A stretch of DNA of 64,000 bases from positions 1,736,001 to 1,800,000 of the forward strand of contig NZ_CP069513.1 of assembly GCF_016889425.1 (NCBI RefSeq), given 5' to 3'. A program made the translations under genes and the position numbers. The notes below the pieces were generated by a model. That model was not told the DNA's origin, did not search any database, and was given only the letters and a program-made list of their open reading frames with translations. Below are positions 1-9,600 of the stretch, in pieces; within the stretch, counting starts at the first letter, position 1; each line of letters starts with the position of its first letter. This DNA comes from Corynebacterium amycolatum (GTDB lineage: Bacteria; Actinomycetota; Actinomycetes; Mycobacteriales; Mycobacteriaceae).

Positions 1-226
1 TGTAACCGGTAGGTCTCGAGCTTTCTGTCGTCCGGGCCGGGGGTGTTGACGGGTTAGGGGTCTTGGTGGTGGATTGCGTCGTCGATTCTGTGCTGCTTTC
101 TGGGCTGGTGACAGTTTTTGTAACGGTAGTCGGTTCCGGTGCTTTTTCTGGTTCTCCGTTGGAGCAAGCCGAAAGGCACAGTGCTGGAATAGTCAGTGCG
201 AGGGCGAAAACGTGTCGTTTGTGCAT
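1..226 (-). CDS. Lipoprotein, N-terminal part (cut by window edge)
   Basis: The minus strand reads from an ATG at 226 to the window edge without a stop. The peptide begins MHKRHVFALALTIPALCLSAC, a typical lipoprotein signal: two basic residues, a hydrophobic core, and the lipobox L-S-A-C at residues 18-21, so the mature protein would start at the lipid-modified Cys21. The next 50 or so residues are rich in Thr, Ser and Pro, which looks like an extended linker between the membrane anchor and a domain outside the window. No function can be assigned because the folded domain is missing. It is transcribed away from the secreted lipase at 645, and the two share a 418-bp intergenic region. Confidence 0.8.
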   Translation of the reverse strand, partial: MHKRHVFALALTIPALCLSACSNGEPEKAPEPTTVTKTVTSPESSTESTTQSTTKTPNPSTPPARTTESSRPTGY

Positions 227-644
227 GTGAAATACCTTACTGTACGGGCAGGTGAAAAGGTGTTTTCATTGAGTTCTGCTATCAGTGACGTGGTTTCCTC
301 GCTGGAGGTGTAAGGCCCCGCATTGATGATGGTCCGACATGATTGTGGAACAGGTGTTTAATCTCACCGGCGATTTGGGCTTCGGCAGCAATCCCGTGGG
401 ATTGCAAAGAAAGTAGGGCTTGTTTTGGCCTGTGGTCGATATCACTTTAAAAGCCTGCGGGCTTGTAAGTGAATAGCATTATAGTTATATTTAGTTTACT
501 TTTTATTCACCCCTTTGAGAGGCTTTCATTGATCGCCTTTCAGAGTACGATTGCGATTCATAGCCTGTAATTACTGGCTCTTGCCCATGCCGTAATTCTT
601 ATTGAAAGCGTTTTACTGTTCACTGTTCTACGCAAGGAGTAATC
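227..644. promoter_or_regulatory. Divergent intergenic region between lipoprotein and lipase genes
   Basis: This 418-bp non-coding stretch separates two divergent secreted-protein genes and is more AT-rich near the lipase. It holds a strong inverted repeat at 388-405 (GCAATCCC, GT, GGGATTGC), and a second one with arms GTGAATA at 469-475 and TATTCAC at 504-510 around an AT-rich core. The latter is a reasonable operator or promoter region. No convincing gene was seen. The lipase Shine-Dalgarno sequence (CAAGGAGT) sits just before 645. Confidence 0.5.
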
Positions 645-1760
645 ATGGGCACTCAAGGAGTATTCACAAAACTGGCGCGTTCGGCCACGGCCCTAGCAGC
701 CGCAGCTGGTGTCGCTCTGGCGGCGGCTCCCATCGCGGCTGCCGCACCGGCTTCGGCAACTGATAATGATCAGGTCCTGTCCTGGACCGAAATGGGTGAC
801 TGGGGGCCAAAGGCAAATGATTTCCCCACCGTCATGGTCAACCAGGGGATGACGGAAAACATCAGTCCCGAGGGGACAAATGTGCAGTGTGTTCCTGCTC
901 CTGGTGAGAATCCGGTGGTCATGATCCACGGCATGAACTCGAACGCCTACCAGACCTATGCCCGCATGGCACCGGAGCTAAAGGCAATGGGGAAGTGTCT
1001 GTACGCATTTAACGTCGGCAAGCTAGGCCCTGATGAGTTTTCGGTGCTGGGATCTATTCCAACCATGCGTAACATGACCCCGTTGGATACCGCTTTGGCA
1101 GAGCTGACTGCGAAGATTGAAACCCTCAAGGCGGAAACCGGAGCGACCGAAGTTGACATTGTTGGTCACTCTGCAGGTGGCACCTTGGCTGCCGCTTACG
1201 CCAAGCAGGAGCAGGGCCGGGGAATTGGCACCGTAGTGTCCCTGGCGGGCGTGCTGCACGGCACATCGCTGCTCGGTATCTCCTATGGTTTGGAGGAACT
1301 CAACCAGTTCGGCAATGCTGGTGACAAGGCTGCGGGTGTCATTGTCAGCCCGAGCCTGGTGGATCTGCTGCAGCACAGCGAGTTCATGGCCAAGATGAAT
1401 GAGGGCGGCTTGGAGCAGCCGGGTGTCAACTATGTTGCAATCTCGACTCAGGTTGATGAAGCCGTCACGCCAATGGCTGCAAGCCAGTGGAACGCACCGA
1501 CTTCCAACAACATTCTGCTGCAGGATGGCTGCTCTGCAGATCTATCGGGTCACATCGGGCTGACTTTCTCACCGCGGGCAATTGCACTGGTAGCGAATGC
1601 GCTCGGACGTAATGTTGAGGTTCCATGTGTACCGGTAACCGCCGTTGTGGAAGGCGGCATCAATGACAACGCTAATGTTCGCCCCGAACACGTCAATGCC
1701 GTCTCTGATGGCATCACGGAAATCGACGGACGCATCGCTCAGGCTGCAGAATCGCGGTAG
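645..1760 (+). CDS. Secreted triacylglycerol lipase/esterase, alpha/beta hydrolase (class 2 lipase-like)
   Basis: This 371-residue protein has a Sec signal peptide (about residues 1-38, Ala-rich, with likely cleavage after ASA) and then an alpha/beta hydrolase domain. The oxyanion segment is PVVMIHGMNSN (residues 90-100). The nucleophile elbow is GHSAGG with Ser176. A C-terminal His in LSGHIGLTF is the probable triad base. The pattern resembles the secreted lipase class 2 family of actinobacteria, several members of which hydrolyse host or membrane lipids; the substrate here is inferred. The ATG at 645 is chosen because CAAGGAGT lies 5-8 bases upstream. It is transcribed alone and ends at a hairpin terminator shared with the convergent gene. 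Confidence 0.85.
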   Translation: MGTQGVFTKLARSATALAAAAGVALAAAPIAAAAPASATDNDQVLSWTEMGDWGPKANDFPTVMVNQGMTENISPEGTNVQCVPAPGENPVVMIHGMNSNAYQTYARMAPELKAMGKCLYAFNVGKLGPDEFSVLGSIPTMRNMTPLDTALAELTAKIETLKAETGATEVDIVGHSAGGTLAAAYAKQEQGRGIGTVVSLAGVLHGTSLLGISYGLEELNQFGNAGDKAAGVIVSPSLVDLLQHSEFMAKMNEGGLEQPGVNYVAISTQVDEAVTPMAASQWNAPTSNNILLQDGCSADLSGHIGLTFSPRAIALVANALGRNVEVPCVPVTAVVEGGINDNANVRPEHVNAVSDGITEIDGRIAQAAESR

Positions 1761-1787
1761 AGATAGTCGCGAGCAGTAGCTCTTGAT

Positions 1788-1836
1788 AAAAGGCGCGAGC
1801 CGACAGTGAAATCAGCTAGTCGGATTGCGCCTTTTT
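1788..1836. terminator. Bidirectional intrinsic terminator
   Basis: An inverted repeat has outer arms AAAGGCGC and GCGCCTTT and an inner stem CCGAC/GTCGG. A T-run follows on the plus strand and an A-run precedes it, so it can end transcription from both directions. Its right arm lies inside the 3' end of the convergent scramblase-like gene. Confidence 0.8.
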
Positions 1837-2574
1837 CGCCATCAAATCCAGGGCAATGGCGGCACCAATGATCGACGCGCGCAATTGTGGCGGCAAATCA
1901 TCTTTGAGCTGGAGCATGTAACGCTCATTGCCGGATAGGAAATTTGTAAACCCCGACCACTTTCGTGACATCTGGGCGACTCTGACGTCGTTGATCATAA
2001 AAGTGGCGTCGTAATGCCAGACGTCGCCGTCGACCTCGCAATTGGCAAAACCGGGGATGGAAATCTCCAGCCGCCGCTTAAAGAACGCAAACTTCTGCTG
2101 AATAGTGGCCAAAAGGCGCGATGACTCTGCTCCATCTTGCTGCTGGCCTTCAGGGGCTGTCGCATGCGGGGCGGGGTAGTAGACCTCGTAACGGTCAAGG
2201 GCAAGATCGGTCGGATCGGTAATAACGAATACCGGAGTGCCGTCTGGCTCGGAAACTGTCAGGCGACGAGAGCCCATAAACATGCGGCTCAGCGTGCCAC
2301 CAGTAGTTTCAATCTTGCCGATGCAATTGCCCTCGGTATCCAGGATGTCGAAATCATCCGCCATGAAGTTTCGAATCTGCTGGATAACGATGCTGTTGTG
2401 CGAGAGCAATCCCTGATAGCGCCCTTGCTGTGGCGGAAGCTGTGCAGCCGCGGCAGGCTGTTCGGCCGCGGAAGGCTGTTCCGGCGTGGAAGGCTGCTGC
2501 TCGGAAACATCTTCCTCATTGTGCTGTGGAATCTGATCCCACAGCGACTTTGGGTTATCCCAATATGAACTCAT
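1816..2574 (-). CDS. LURP-one-related / phospholipid scramblase-like protein
   Basis: This 252-residue protein starts with a low-complexity Gln/Pro/Ala/Glu segment (about residues 15-50). A beta-rich domain follows, beginning near GLLSHNSIVIQQ and containing DDFDILDTEGNCIGKIE and later FKRRLEISIPG and DATFMINDVRVAQMSR. These match the tubby-like fold of LURP-one-related and scramblase-type proteins. Bacterial members are poorly understood and may bind membranes or lipids. No transmembrane segment is obvious; a hydrophobic helix occurs near the C terminus (IIGAAIALDLMA). The ATG at 2574 has AAAGGA upstream. The gene converges on the lipase gene and shares its terminator. Confidence 0.7.
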   Translation of the reverse strand: MSSYWDNPKSLWDQIPQHNEEDVSEQQPSTPEQPSAAEQPAAAAQLPPQQGRYQGLLSHNSIVIQQIRNFMADDFDILDTEGNCIGKIETTGGTLSRMFMGSRRLTVSEPDGTPVFVITDPTDLALDRYEVYYPAPHATAPEGQQQDGAESSRLLATIQQKFAFFKRRLEISIPGFANCEVDGDVWHYDATFMINDVRVAQMSRKWSGFTNFLSGNERYMLQLKDDLPPQLRASIIGAAIALDLMAKKAQSD

Positions 2575-2614
2575 GGCAACAGCCGTCCTTTGGTGATGCT
2601 AAAAGCCGAGTGGC

Positions 2615-3133
2615 TTAGAAGTTCTCCACGAGAGCCTTGTTGAAAGCCTCGAGGTCAGCTGGGGTGCGGGAGGAAATCAGGTTGCCGTCAACGACAACTT
2701 CCTCATCGACCCAGTTGGCACCAGCGTTAATAAGGTCAGTCTTGACGCTGATGTAGGAGGTAATAGTGCGGCCCTTAAGCACATCCGCATCGGTGAGAAT
2801 CCAACCGCCGTGGCAAATCACGCCGATTGGCTTGTCGGCTGCGGCGAATGCCTTTACCAGGGCTACGGCATCCTTATCGATGCGAATCTGGTCTGCATTT
2901 ACGGTGCCGCCAGGCAGAATCAGGGCATCATAATCATCAGCAGAAACGCTGCTGGTGAGCTTATCGACATCCACCTTCGTGCCATTCTTGCCCTCAATGG
3001 AGCCATCTTCGGTGGAGATAACGTGCACGGTCGCACCGGCATCCTTCACGGCTCCCGCCGGGCTCGTCAGCTCGGAGTCCTCGAATCCGTTAGTGGCCAA
3101 AACTGCAATGTTCTTATTCGTTAGGTCAGTCAT
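2615..3133 (-). CDS. DJ-1/PfpI family protein (type 1 glutamine amidotransferase-like)
   Basis: From the ATG at 3133 the product is 172 residues, the usual length for the PfpI/YfkM general-stress family. It begins MTDLTNKNIAVLATNGFED, with the acidic residue of the active site in the GFEDSE segment. The nucleophile elbow is GVICHGGW (Cys) and the typical C-terminal stretch is NWVDEEVVVDGN followed by SSRTPADL. Relatives act as deglycases, small chaperones or intracellular peptidases; the activity here is not determined. The reading frame stays open further upstream, but that extension would run across the divergent small gene at 3227 and has no family similarity, so the shorter start is preferred. 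Confidence 0.88.
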   Translation of the reverse strand: MTDLTNKNIAVLATNGFEDSELTSPAGAVKDAGATVHVISTEDGSIEGKNGTKVDVDKLTSSVSADDYDALILPGGTVNADQIRIDKDAVALVKAFAAADKPIGVICHGGWILTDADVLKGRTITSYISVKTDLINAGANWVDEEVVVDGNLISSRTPADLEAFNKALVENF

Positions 3134-3226
3134 AGCCCCGAGGGTAACGACGTGGTCGCGTTTATGCATCCGCCCGAGTATTGTTTTGCTTGCAATATTG
3201 AAAATTACTTTAACGGAGGGCGGAAA

Positions 3227-3436
3227 ATGCCTCATTATGAAGTTCTTCAGGTGGTTCTGAAGGAAAAGTTCATCGGTACCGGCTCGGCTAATCTGACAGA
3301 GCTTGAGAGGGTAATCAACGACAAGGCTTCGCAGGGGTTCCGGTTGCACACGATTACTACTGCCTCTTCGGGCAGTAAGGGACTGATGGGCGGGGACCGT
3401 ATCCAGGCGACCATGATTTTTGAGAGTCTTACCTAG
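3227..3436 (+). CDS. Small DUF4177-like protein
   Basis: A 69-residue soluble protein begins MPHYEVLQVVLKEK and contains the pattern ELERVINDKASQGFRLHTIT. This pattern of hydrophobic strand, helix and strand is typical of DUF4177 proteins (function unknown). The ATG at 3227 is well supported by GGAGGG six to twelve bases upstream; an upstream in-frame ATG at 3152 lacks a ribosome binding site. It is divergent from the DJ-1-like gene and about 70 bp ahead of pyrG. Confidence 0.8.
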   Translation: MPHYEVLQVVLKEKFIGTGSANLTELERVINDKASQGFRLHTITTASSGSKGLMGGDRIQATMIFESLT

Positions 3437-3471
3437 TTGCGTAAGTAATCTCCGCCATTGTGAAAAATAGC

Positions 3472-3501
3472 TTGCGCTCATACCCGCGCAGGCGATATTC
3501 T
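3472..3501 (+). promoter_or_regulatory. Probable pyrG promoter, leaderless type
   Basis: TTGCGC (3472-3477) and TATTCT (3496-3501) are 18 bp apart. The expected transcription start falls at about 3508-3510, which coincides with the pyrG GTG start codon. No Shine-Dalgarno sequence is present, which fits a leaderless mRNA. Confidence 0.6.
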
Positions 3502-3503
3502 GA

Positions 3504-5141
<1,638 letters not shown>

Positions 5142-5189
5142 CCTTGGCTCCGCGAGGGTGAATCCGGCCTACCTATTAGAGTGAAACTC

Positions 5190-5843
5190 ATGGCGCACCA
5201 ATTTGACGTTGTTGAATCCGAGATTGTTCTCGAGGCACCTATTCTCGCGATCCGCCGCGACCAGGTGCGAATGCCGGGTGGGAATGTGTCCGCTCGTGAG
5301 ATTGTGGAGCATTTCGGCGCTGTCGCGGTCGTTGTCGCAGATGAGAATAACCGCCTCTACCTGCTCAATCAGTGGCGGCAGGCGGCAGGGGAGCGTCTGG
5401 TGGAATTGCCGGCCGGGCTCCTCGACGTCGCAGACGAAGACCCGCTGGAGGCCGCCAAGCGTGAGCTAGTGGAGGAAGCCGGGCTGGAGGCCGAGTCCTG
5501 GTCCCTGCTTACCGATATGTTCAGCTCGCCCGGCTTCGCAGAGGAAGCGGTCCGGATCTACTTGGCTAGGGGTCTCCGTGCCGTCGATAAGCCGGAAGCC
5601 CACGATGAGGAAGCGGACATGACTGCGTCGTGGATTGACGTCGAGGAAGCGGTGGCGATGGCGCTGCGCGGAGAGATCCTCAACGGCATCGCACTGTCCG
5701 GCATTCTGCTGGCGGCGGAGGTGCTGCTGAGGGGTGCGACGCCGCGCTCGGTCGCGGAGCCGTTCGGCATTCGGCCGACGGCACTGGCGAAACGCCGGAC
5801 GGAGCAGCTCGGCACCGGAGCGGACCTGAAACGCATCCGATGA
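5190..5843 (+). CDS. NUDIX hydrolase, ADP-ribose pyrophosphatase type
   Basis: The product is about 217 residues and contains a Nudix box from GLLDVADEDP through AAKRELVEEAGLE, with the metal-binding REL-x-EE core. The preceding ELPAGLLDV and following SSPGFAEE match ADP-ribose pyrophosphatases of the Rv1700 type, which also sit between pyrG and xerD. Its likely role is hydrolysis of ADP-ribose and similar nucleoside diphosphate derivatives. The ATG at 5190 is chosen because TATTAG (5174-5179) could place a transcript start just upstream; a GTG at 5181 in frame is the alternative. The stop overlaps the xerD start (ATGA), so the two are probably co-translated. Confidence 0.88.
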   Translation: MAHQFDVVESEIVLEAPILAIRRDQVRMPGGNVSAREIVEHFGAVAVVVADENNRLYLLNQWRQAAGERLVELPAGLLDVADEDPLEAAKRELVEEAGLEAESWSLLTDMFSSPGFAEEAVRIYLARGLRAVDKPEAHDEEADMTASWIDVEEAVAMALRGEILNGIALSGILLAAEVLLRGATPRSVAEPFGIRPTALAKRRTEQLGTGADLKRIR

Positions 5844-6778
5844 GTTCAATTGATCCGCTTGTCGACGCCTTCGTGACCTACCTCGCGGTGGAAAAGGGGT
5901 TGTCGGCGAATACACTCGCCAGTTATAAGCGCGACTTGGAGAAGTACCGCACCTACCTGCGGGAGATTGGGCGCACGGAATTGGCGCAGGTCACCGAGCA
6001 GGACGTAACAGAGTTCCTGGCGTATCTGGCGCGGGGAGATAAGTCGGCCGGCAGGCCAGCGTTGGCCCCGACCTCGGTGACGCGGTCGCTGTCGGCCGTG
6101 CGGAGCTTCCACAGGTTTGCGGTGGGTGAGGGTGCGTTGGAGGTGGATGTCGCCAAGCGGGTGGCGCCGCCGAAGCAGCCCTCGCGGTATCCGAAGGCAC
6201 TCAGCATTGAGGAGGTCACCCGGCTTATCGAGTCCATTCCCGACGACGACACCGCAGACGTGACCGACCTGCGCAACCGTGCACTGGTGGAGTTTTTGTA
6301 CTCGACTGGTGCGCGAGTGTCAGAAGTCACCGGCCTGGATATCGATGACGTGGACCGCGAAACCAACCTCGTGTTACTGCATGGCAAGGGCGGCAAGGAG
6401 CGCATTGTGCCAGTGGGCTCGCCGGCCATGGCGGCGCTCGATGCGTGGCTGACACGCGGGCGGCCGAGCTGGGTGCGGGCAAACTCCGGGCCGGCGCTGT
6501 TTATCAACTCGCTGGGACGCAGGCTGTCTCGGCAGTCGGCCGGAAATACGCTGGCGGAGTTGGGTGAGCGCGCCGGGCTGAGCGTGAAAATTTCCCCGCA
6601 CACCCTGCGCCACAGTTTCGGCACGCACCTCATTGAAGGCGGTGCCGATGTGCGAGTGGTCCAAGAGCTATTGGGACACGCCTCCGTGACGACAACCCAG
6701 ATTTACACCATGATTACCGCGGAGAATATGCGACGAGTCTGGGCGGGGGCTCACCCACGGGCTGAATACTCGCGGTAA
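5840..6778 (+). CDS. xerD: Tyrosine recombinase XerD
   Basis: This 312-residue site-specific recombinase resolves chromosome dimers at dif together with XerC. The SAM-like N-terminal DNA-binding domain covers about residues 5-95. The catalytic domain has Arg159 (STGARVSE), Lys183 (HGKGGKER), His254-x-x-Arg257 (HTLRHSFG), His280 (LLGHASV) and Tyr289 (TTTQIYTMI), so all active-site residues are present. The ATG start overlaps the previous stop by four bases. Its stop codon lies in the first unit of a 13-bp tandem repeat that fills the gap to the ParA-like gene. Confidence 0.96.
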   Translation: MSSIDPLVDAFVTYLAVEKGLSANTLASYKRDLEKYRTYLREIGRTELAQVTEQDVTEFLAYLARGDKSAGRPALAPTSVTRSLSAVRSFHRFAVGEGALEVDVAKRVAPPKQPSRYPKALSIEEVTRLIESIPDDDTADVTDLRNRALVEFLYSTGARVSEVTGLDIDDVDRETNLVLLHGKGGKERIVPVGSPAMAALDAWLTRGRPSWVRANSGPALFINSLGRRLSRQSAGNTLAELGERAGLSVKISPHTLRHSFGTHLIEGGADVRVVQELLGHASVTTTQIYTMITAENMRRVWAGAHPRAEYSR

Positions 6779-6836
6779 TATGCGGCGGTAGTATGTAGCG
6801 CTACTACGCGGCGGTAATATATGGCGGTATTACGTG
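6772..6836. repeat. 13-bp tandem repeat, five degenerate copies
   Basis: Units start at 6772, 6785, 6798, 6811 and 6824. Four share GCGGTA(A/G/T)TA(T/C) and the central one reads GCGCTACTAC. A decayed sixth copy may start at 6837. The spacing is exactly 13 bp throughout. A perfect 10-bp palindrome, GTAGCGCTAC, lies at 6795-6804. The array covers the xerD stop codon and ends about 45 bp before the ParA-like gene. Confidence 0.85.
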
Positions 6837-6881
6837 GCGCAGTAGAATTGATGAGAAATCTTCAAGGAAGAGGGATTGACT

Positions 6882-7757
6882 GTGGCTGAAGAAGGGTTGT
6901 TTGAGGCCGATCGAGTTGAACTCGGTCTCACCGGTCGTCCGGTGCGCGAGCTACCGGAACCCGCACCCCTGACCAGTCACGGCCCCGCGGTCATCCTGGC
7001 AATGTGTAACCAGAAGGGCGGCGTGGGTAAGACCACCTCGACCATCAACCTGGGCGCAGCACTGGCGGAGTTCGGCCGTAAAGTCCTGCTCGTTGACTTG
7101 GACCCGCAAGGGGCACTATCCGCCGGTCTTGGTGTCCCTCATGAGGAACTCGACCTGACTGTCTACAACCTCATCGTCGACGACACCACCGACGTCCGTG
7201 ATGCCATCCACCACACCAAGGTTTCCGGCCTGGATCTCGTCCCGGCCAACATCGACCTGTCGGCGGCGGAGATTCAGCTTGTCAACGAAGTCGGTCGCGA
7301 ACAGGCCTTGGGGCGCGCGCTGCGCCCAGTGATGAATGACTACGACTTCATCATCATTGACTGCCAGCCGTCGCTAGGCCTGCTGACCGTCAATGCGCTG
7401 ACCATCGCCGAGGGCGTCATCATCCCAATGGTGGCCGAATACTTCTCGCTGCGCGGCCTGGCACTGCTCACCGACACGGTGGCCAAGGTTCGCGACCGCC
7501 TGAACTTCAACCTGGAAGTCTCCGGCATTCTGGTCACCATGTTCGACCGCCGCACGCGCCACGCCAAGGAAGTCATGGAACGCCTCATCGAGGTTTTCGG
7601 TGACAAGGTCTTTGACACGGTCATCACCCGAACCGTCCGCTTTCCGGAAACCTCCGTCGCCGGTGAGCCCATCACCACCTGGGCGCCAAACACCCCAGCC
7701 GCGGCACAGTACCGCAACCTGGCCCGCGAGGTCATCGAGCGCAAAGGCCGCAAATAA
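6882..7757 (+). CDS. ParA family ATPase (Soj-like, Rv1708 type)
   Basis: The GTG at 6882 is favoured over an in-frame TTG at 6876 because AAGGAAGAGGG ends about seven bases before it; this gives 291 residues. The deviant Walker A motif KGGVGKTT is at residues 45-52, followed by LLVDLDPQGALSAGLG and DFIIIDCQPSLGLLTVN, the standard ParA/MinD signatures. This is the second ParA-like ATPase found beside scpAB in mycobacteria and corynebacteria, distinct from the origin-proximal ParA that works with ParB. No parB is adjacent. A role in chromosome organisation with ScpAB is inferred from linkage. The upstream 13-bp repeat may be its control region or binding site. Confidence 0.92.
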   Translation: MAEEGLFEADRVELGLTGRPVRELPEPAPLTSHGPAVILAMCNQKGGVGKTTSTINLGAALAEFGRKVLLVDLDPQGALSAGLGVPHEELDLTVYNLIVDDTTDVRDAIHHTKVSGLDLVPANIDLSAAEIQLVNEVGREQALGRALRPVMNDYDFIIIDCQPSLGLLTVNALTIAEGVIIPMVAEYFSLRGLALLTDTVAKVRDRLNFNLEVSGILVTMFDRRTRHAKEVMERLIEVFGDKVFDTVITRTVRFPETSVAGEPITTWAPNTPAAAQYRNLAREVIERKGRK

Positions 7758-7760
7758 TAG

Positions 7761-8603
7761 GTGACTTCCCCGGATAGTTACACTCCCGAACCGTCGTCAA
7801 GCGAGGGCGTGCAGGAAGAAATCACCGGCTTCCGCGTCGCGCTCGCGAACTTCAACGGGCCCTTTGACCTGCTGTTGCAGCTGATTAGCAGCAAAAAGAT
7901 GGACGTCACCGAAGTCGCGCTGGCGGCGGTCACAGACGAGTTCATCGCATACACGCGCAGCCTCGACGCAGTCAGTGACCTCGACGAAATCACCGAATTC
8001 CTCGTCGTGGCAGCGACGCTGCTCGACCTCAAAACCGCACGGCTCCTACCGCGTGGCGACGTCGACAGCGAAGAAGACCTCGAACTGCTAGAAGCGCGCG
8101 ACCTGCTGTTCGCCCGACTGCTGCAGTACCAGGCGTATGGCAAGGTGGCCGACCAATTCGAGGAGTGGCAGAAGACTGCGCCGCGGCGCTATCCGCGGGC
8201 CGTGGGGCCGGACAAGCAGTTCGAGGAGTTGCTGCCGCCCGTGCGCCTGGGCATGACGCTCGGGGAGTTTGCCGAGTTTGCGGCCGTCGTAATGCGGCCA
8301 AAGCCACCGGAGGAAGTCGGTGTCGGCCACATCCACGGCGTGCCGGTGTCCGTGCCAGAGCAGGCGGGCAAGATTCTGGACTCGCTGCGGCTGGCAGGCG
8401 AGGGGACCTGGCTGACTTTTACGCAGCTGACATCGGAGTGCCGCGTGTCCATGGAGGTCGTCGGGCGGTTCCTGGCACTGCTGGAGCTCTACCGCGCCAA
8501 GGCGATCGGTGTGGAGCAGGAGGAAGCGCTGGAGGAAATCCACGTGGCCTGGACCGGGCTCGACGTGGACCCGGCCGTCGTGGCGGCGGCGAACTGGGAG
8601 TAG
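7761..8603 (+). CDS. scpA: Segregation and condensation protein A
   Basis: This 280-residue kleisin bridges SMC ATPase heads and binds ScpB. The signature begins FRVALANFNGPFDLLLQLI, with KKMDVTEVALAAVTDEF and FLVVAATLLDLKTARLLP after it. The C-terminal winged-helix part is FTQLTSECRVSMEVVGRFLALLEL. Translation starts at a GTG three bases after the ParA-like stop, so the two genes are coupled. The length is usual for actinobacterial ScpA. It is followed by a G-rich low-complexity spacer, and scpB appears to have its own promoter. Confidence 0.95.
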   Translation: MTSPDSYTPEPSSSEGVQEEITGFRVALANFNGPFDLLLQLISSKKMDVTEVALAAVTDEFIAYTRSLDAVSDLDEITEFLVVAATLLDLKTARLLPRGDVDSEEDLELLEARDLLFARLLQYQAYGKVADQFEEWQKTAPRRYPRAVGPDKQFEELLPPVRLGMTLGEFAEFAAVVMRPKPPEEVGVGHIHGVPVSVPEQAGKILDSLRLAGEGTWLTFTQLTSECRVSMEVVGRFLALLELYRAKAIGVEQEEALEEIHVAWTGLDVDPAVVAAANWE

Positions 8604-8758
8604 GTGGCTGTTGATTTGTGCTGGCTGTTGGGCTCGGTCGGGCTCGGGCGGGCGTGGTTGGGCCCTGCTCGGTGCGGGCTCGGTCGGGCTTGGTTGGGCT
8701 GGGGCTGAGTTGGGGCCCAGCTAATTAGCGGCCACTAATTAGCGCCCGGCGCGGGAGG
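8604..8758. repeat. G-rich low-complexity spacer with paired CTAATTAG palindromes
   Basis: Between scpA and scpB the plus strand is strikingly G-rich and C-poor in runs, with the 15-mer GGGCTCGGTCGGGCT present twice (8630-8644 and 8676-8690). Close to scpB the 10-mer CTAATTAGCG occurs twice, at 8721-8730 and 8735-8744. Its core CTAATTAG is a perfect palindrome and the copies are 14 bp apart. No coding sequence is supported here. Confidence 0.7.
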
Positions 8759-8763
8759 TTGCG

Positions 8764-8769
8764 TAATCT
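8764..8769 (+). promoter_or_regulatory. Probable -10 element of scpB (leaderless)
   Basis: TAATCT lies exactly seven bases before the scpB ATG at 8777, so transcription should start at or next to the start codon. The nearest purine-rich sequence (GGGAGG, 8753-8758) is 18 bases from the ATG, too far to act as a ribosome binding site. Confidence 0.5.
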
Positions 8770-8776
8770 GACGCGC

Positions 8777-9391
8777 ATGAGCGAAACCAGTTCCGCACCA
8801 TCCGAGCAGGCCACGGAGTCTGCGTCTGCTTCTCCGGCGCAGTTGCCACCCATTGACCCGTTGCGAGCAGGCGTGGAGTCGATTCTGCTTGTGGTCGATA
8901 CGCCGGTGGCGGCGGAGGATATGGCGCGGGCGCTGGATGTTTCCGCAAGCGATATCCGTGACGTGCTTCGCGAAATCGAGTACGAATACCGTGCGCGCCG
9001 CAGCGGCATTGAGCTGCGTGAAACGGATGAGGGCTGGCGCTTCTACACGGCTCCCGCGCACGCCAGCGCGGTGGAGCGCTTCTTGCTGGATGGCTCGCAG
9101 TCGAAGCTCTCACGTGCAGCTATGGAGACGCTGGCAGTGGTGGCGTACCGGCAGCCGGCCACGCGTGCGCAGGTCTCCGGTGTGCGCGGCGTCAATGTTG
9201 ATGGTGTGATGCGCACGCTGGTCGCGCGCGGGCTGATTGCCGAGTCGGGAGAGGACCCGGCCACCGGTGCGCATTTGTACGTTACGACGACGCTGTTCCT
9301 GGAGCTTTTGGGGATTGATTCGCTAGACCAGCTGCCTGACTTGGCTCCGCTGCTGCCAGAGGTCGACTTGATCGACGAGCCGTTGGACTAG
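8777..9391 (+). CDS. scpB: Segregation and condensation protein B
   Basis: From the ATG at 8777 the product is 204 residues. It has two winged-helix regions: the first around LLVVDTPVAAEDMARALDVS, the second around LSRAAMETLAVVAYRQPATR and VSGVRGVNVDGVMRTLVARGLI, which is the ScpB signature. It binds ScpA in the SMC condensin complex. An in-frame TTG at 8759 touches a GGGAGG and is less likely. Unlike the tightly packed upstream genes it is separated from scpA by 173 bp and has a -10 element of its own. Confidence 0.94.
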   Translation: MSETSSAPSEQATESASASPAQLPPIDPLRAGVESILLVVDTPVAAEDMARALDVSASDIRDVLREIEYEYRARRSGIELRETDEGWRFYTAPAHASAVERFLLDGSQSKLSRAAMETLAVVAYRQPATRAQVSGVRGVNVDGVMRTLVARGLIAESGEDPATGAHLYVTTTLFLELLGIDSLDQLPDLAPLLPEVDLIDEPLD

Positions 9392-9455
9392 GCAGGGCTT
9401 GGGGTGGTGGCTAGGCGAGCCACTCCGTTTTAGATTCACTTCACGGTTATCGATC

Positions 9456-9529
9456 CACTTCACGACACGCGTGTCACCTCATGCCACCTCCAAAGCTGCC
9501 ACGAGGTGACATGGGTGTCGTGAAGTCGC
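9456..9529. repeat. 74-bp imperfect palindrome, copy 1
   Basis: The left arm is CTTCACGACAC-N3-TGTCACCTC and the right arm is its complement, GAGGTGACA-N3-GTGTCGTGAAG, around a loop of about 22 bases. It would form a hairpin with 20 base pairs on either strand. A second copy of the same length and orientation lies at 11004-11077 with five differences. An extra half-motif, TTCACTTCACG, occurs just upstream near 9435. Confidence 0.9.
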
Positions 9530-9600
9530 GTTTAGGGGCTGCTCACTGCCGCTCGCTGCGCACTACGGGTCTTTGCCCCCTGTTGCGCCCACCGCATGCC

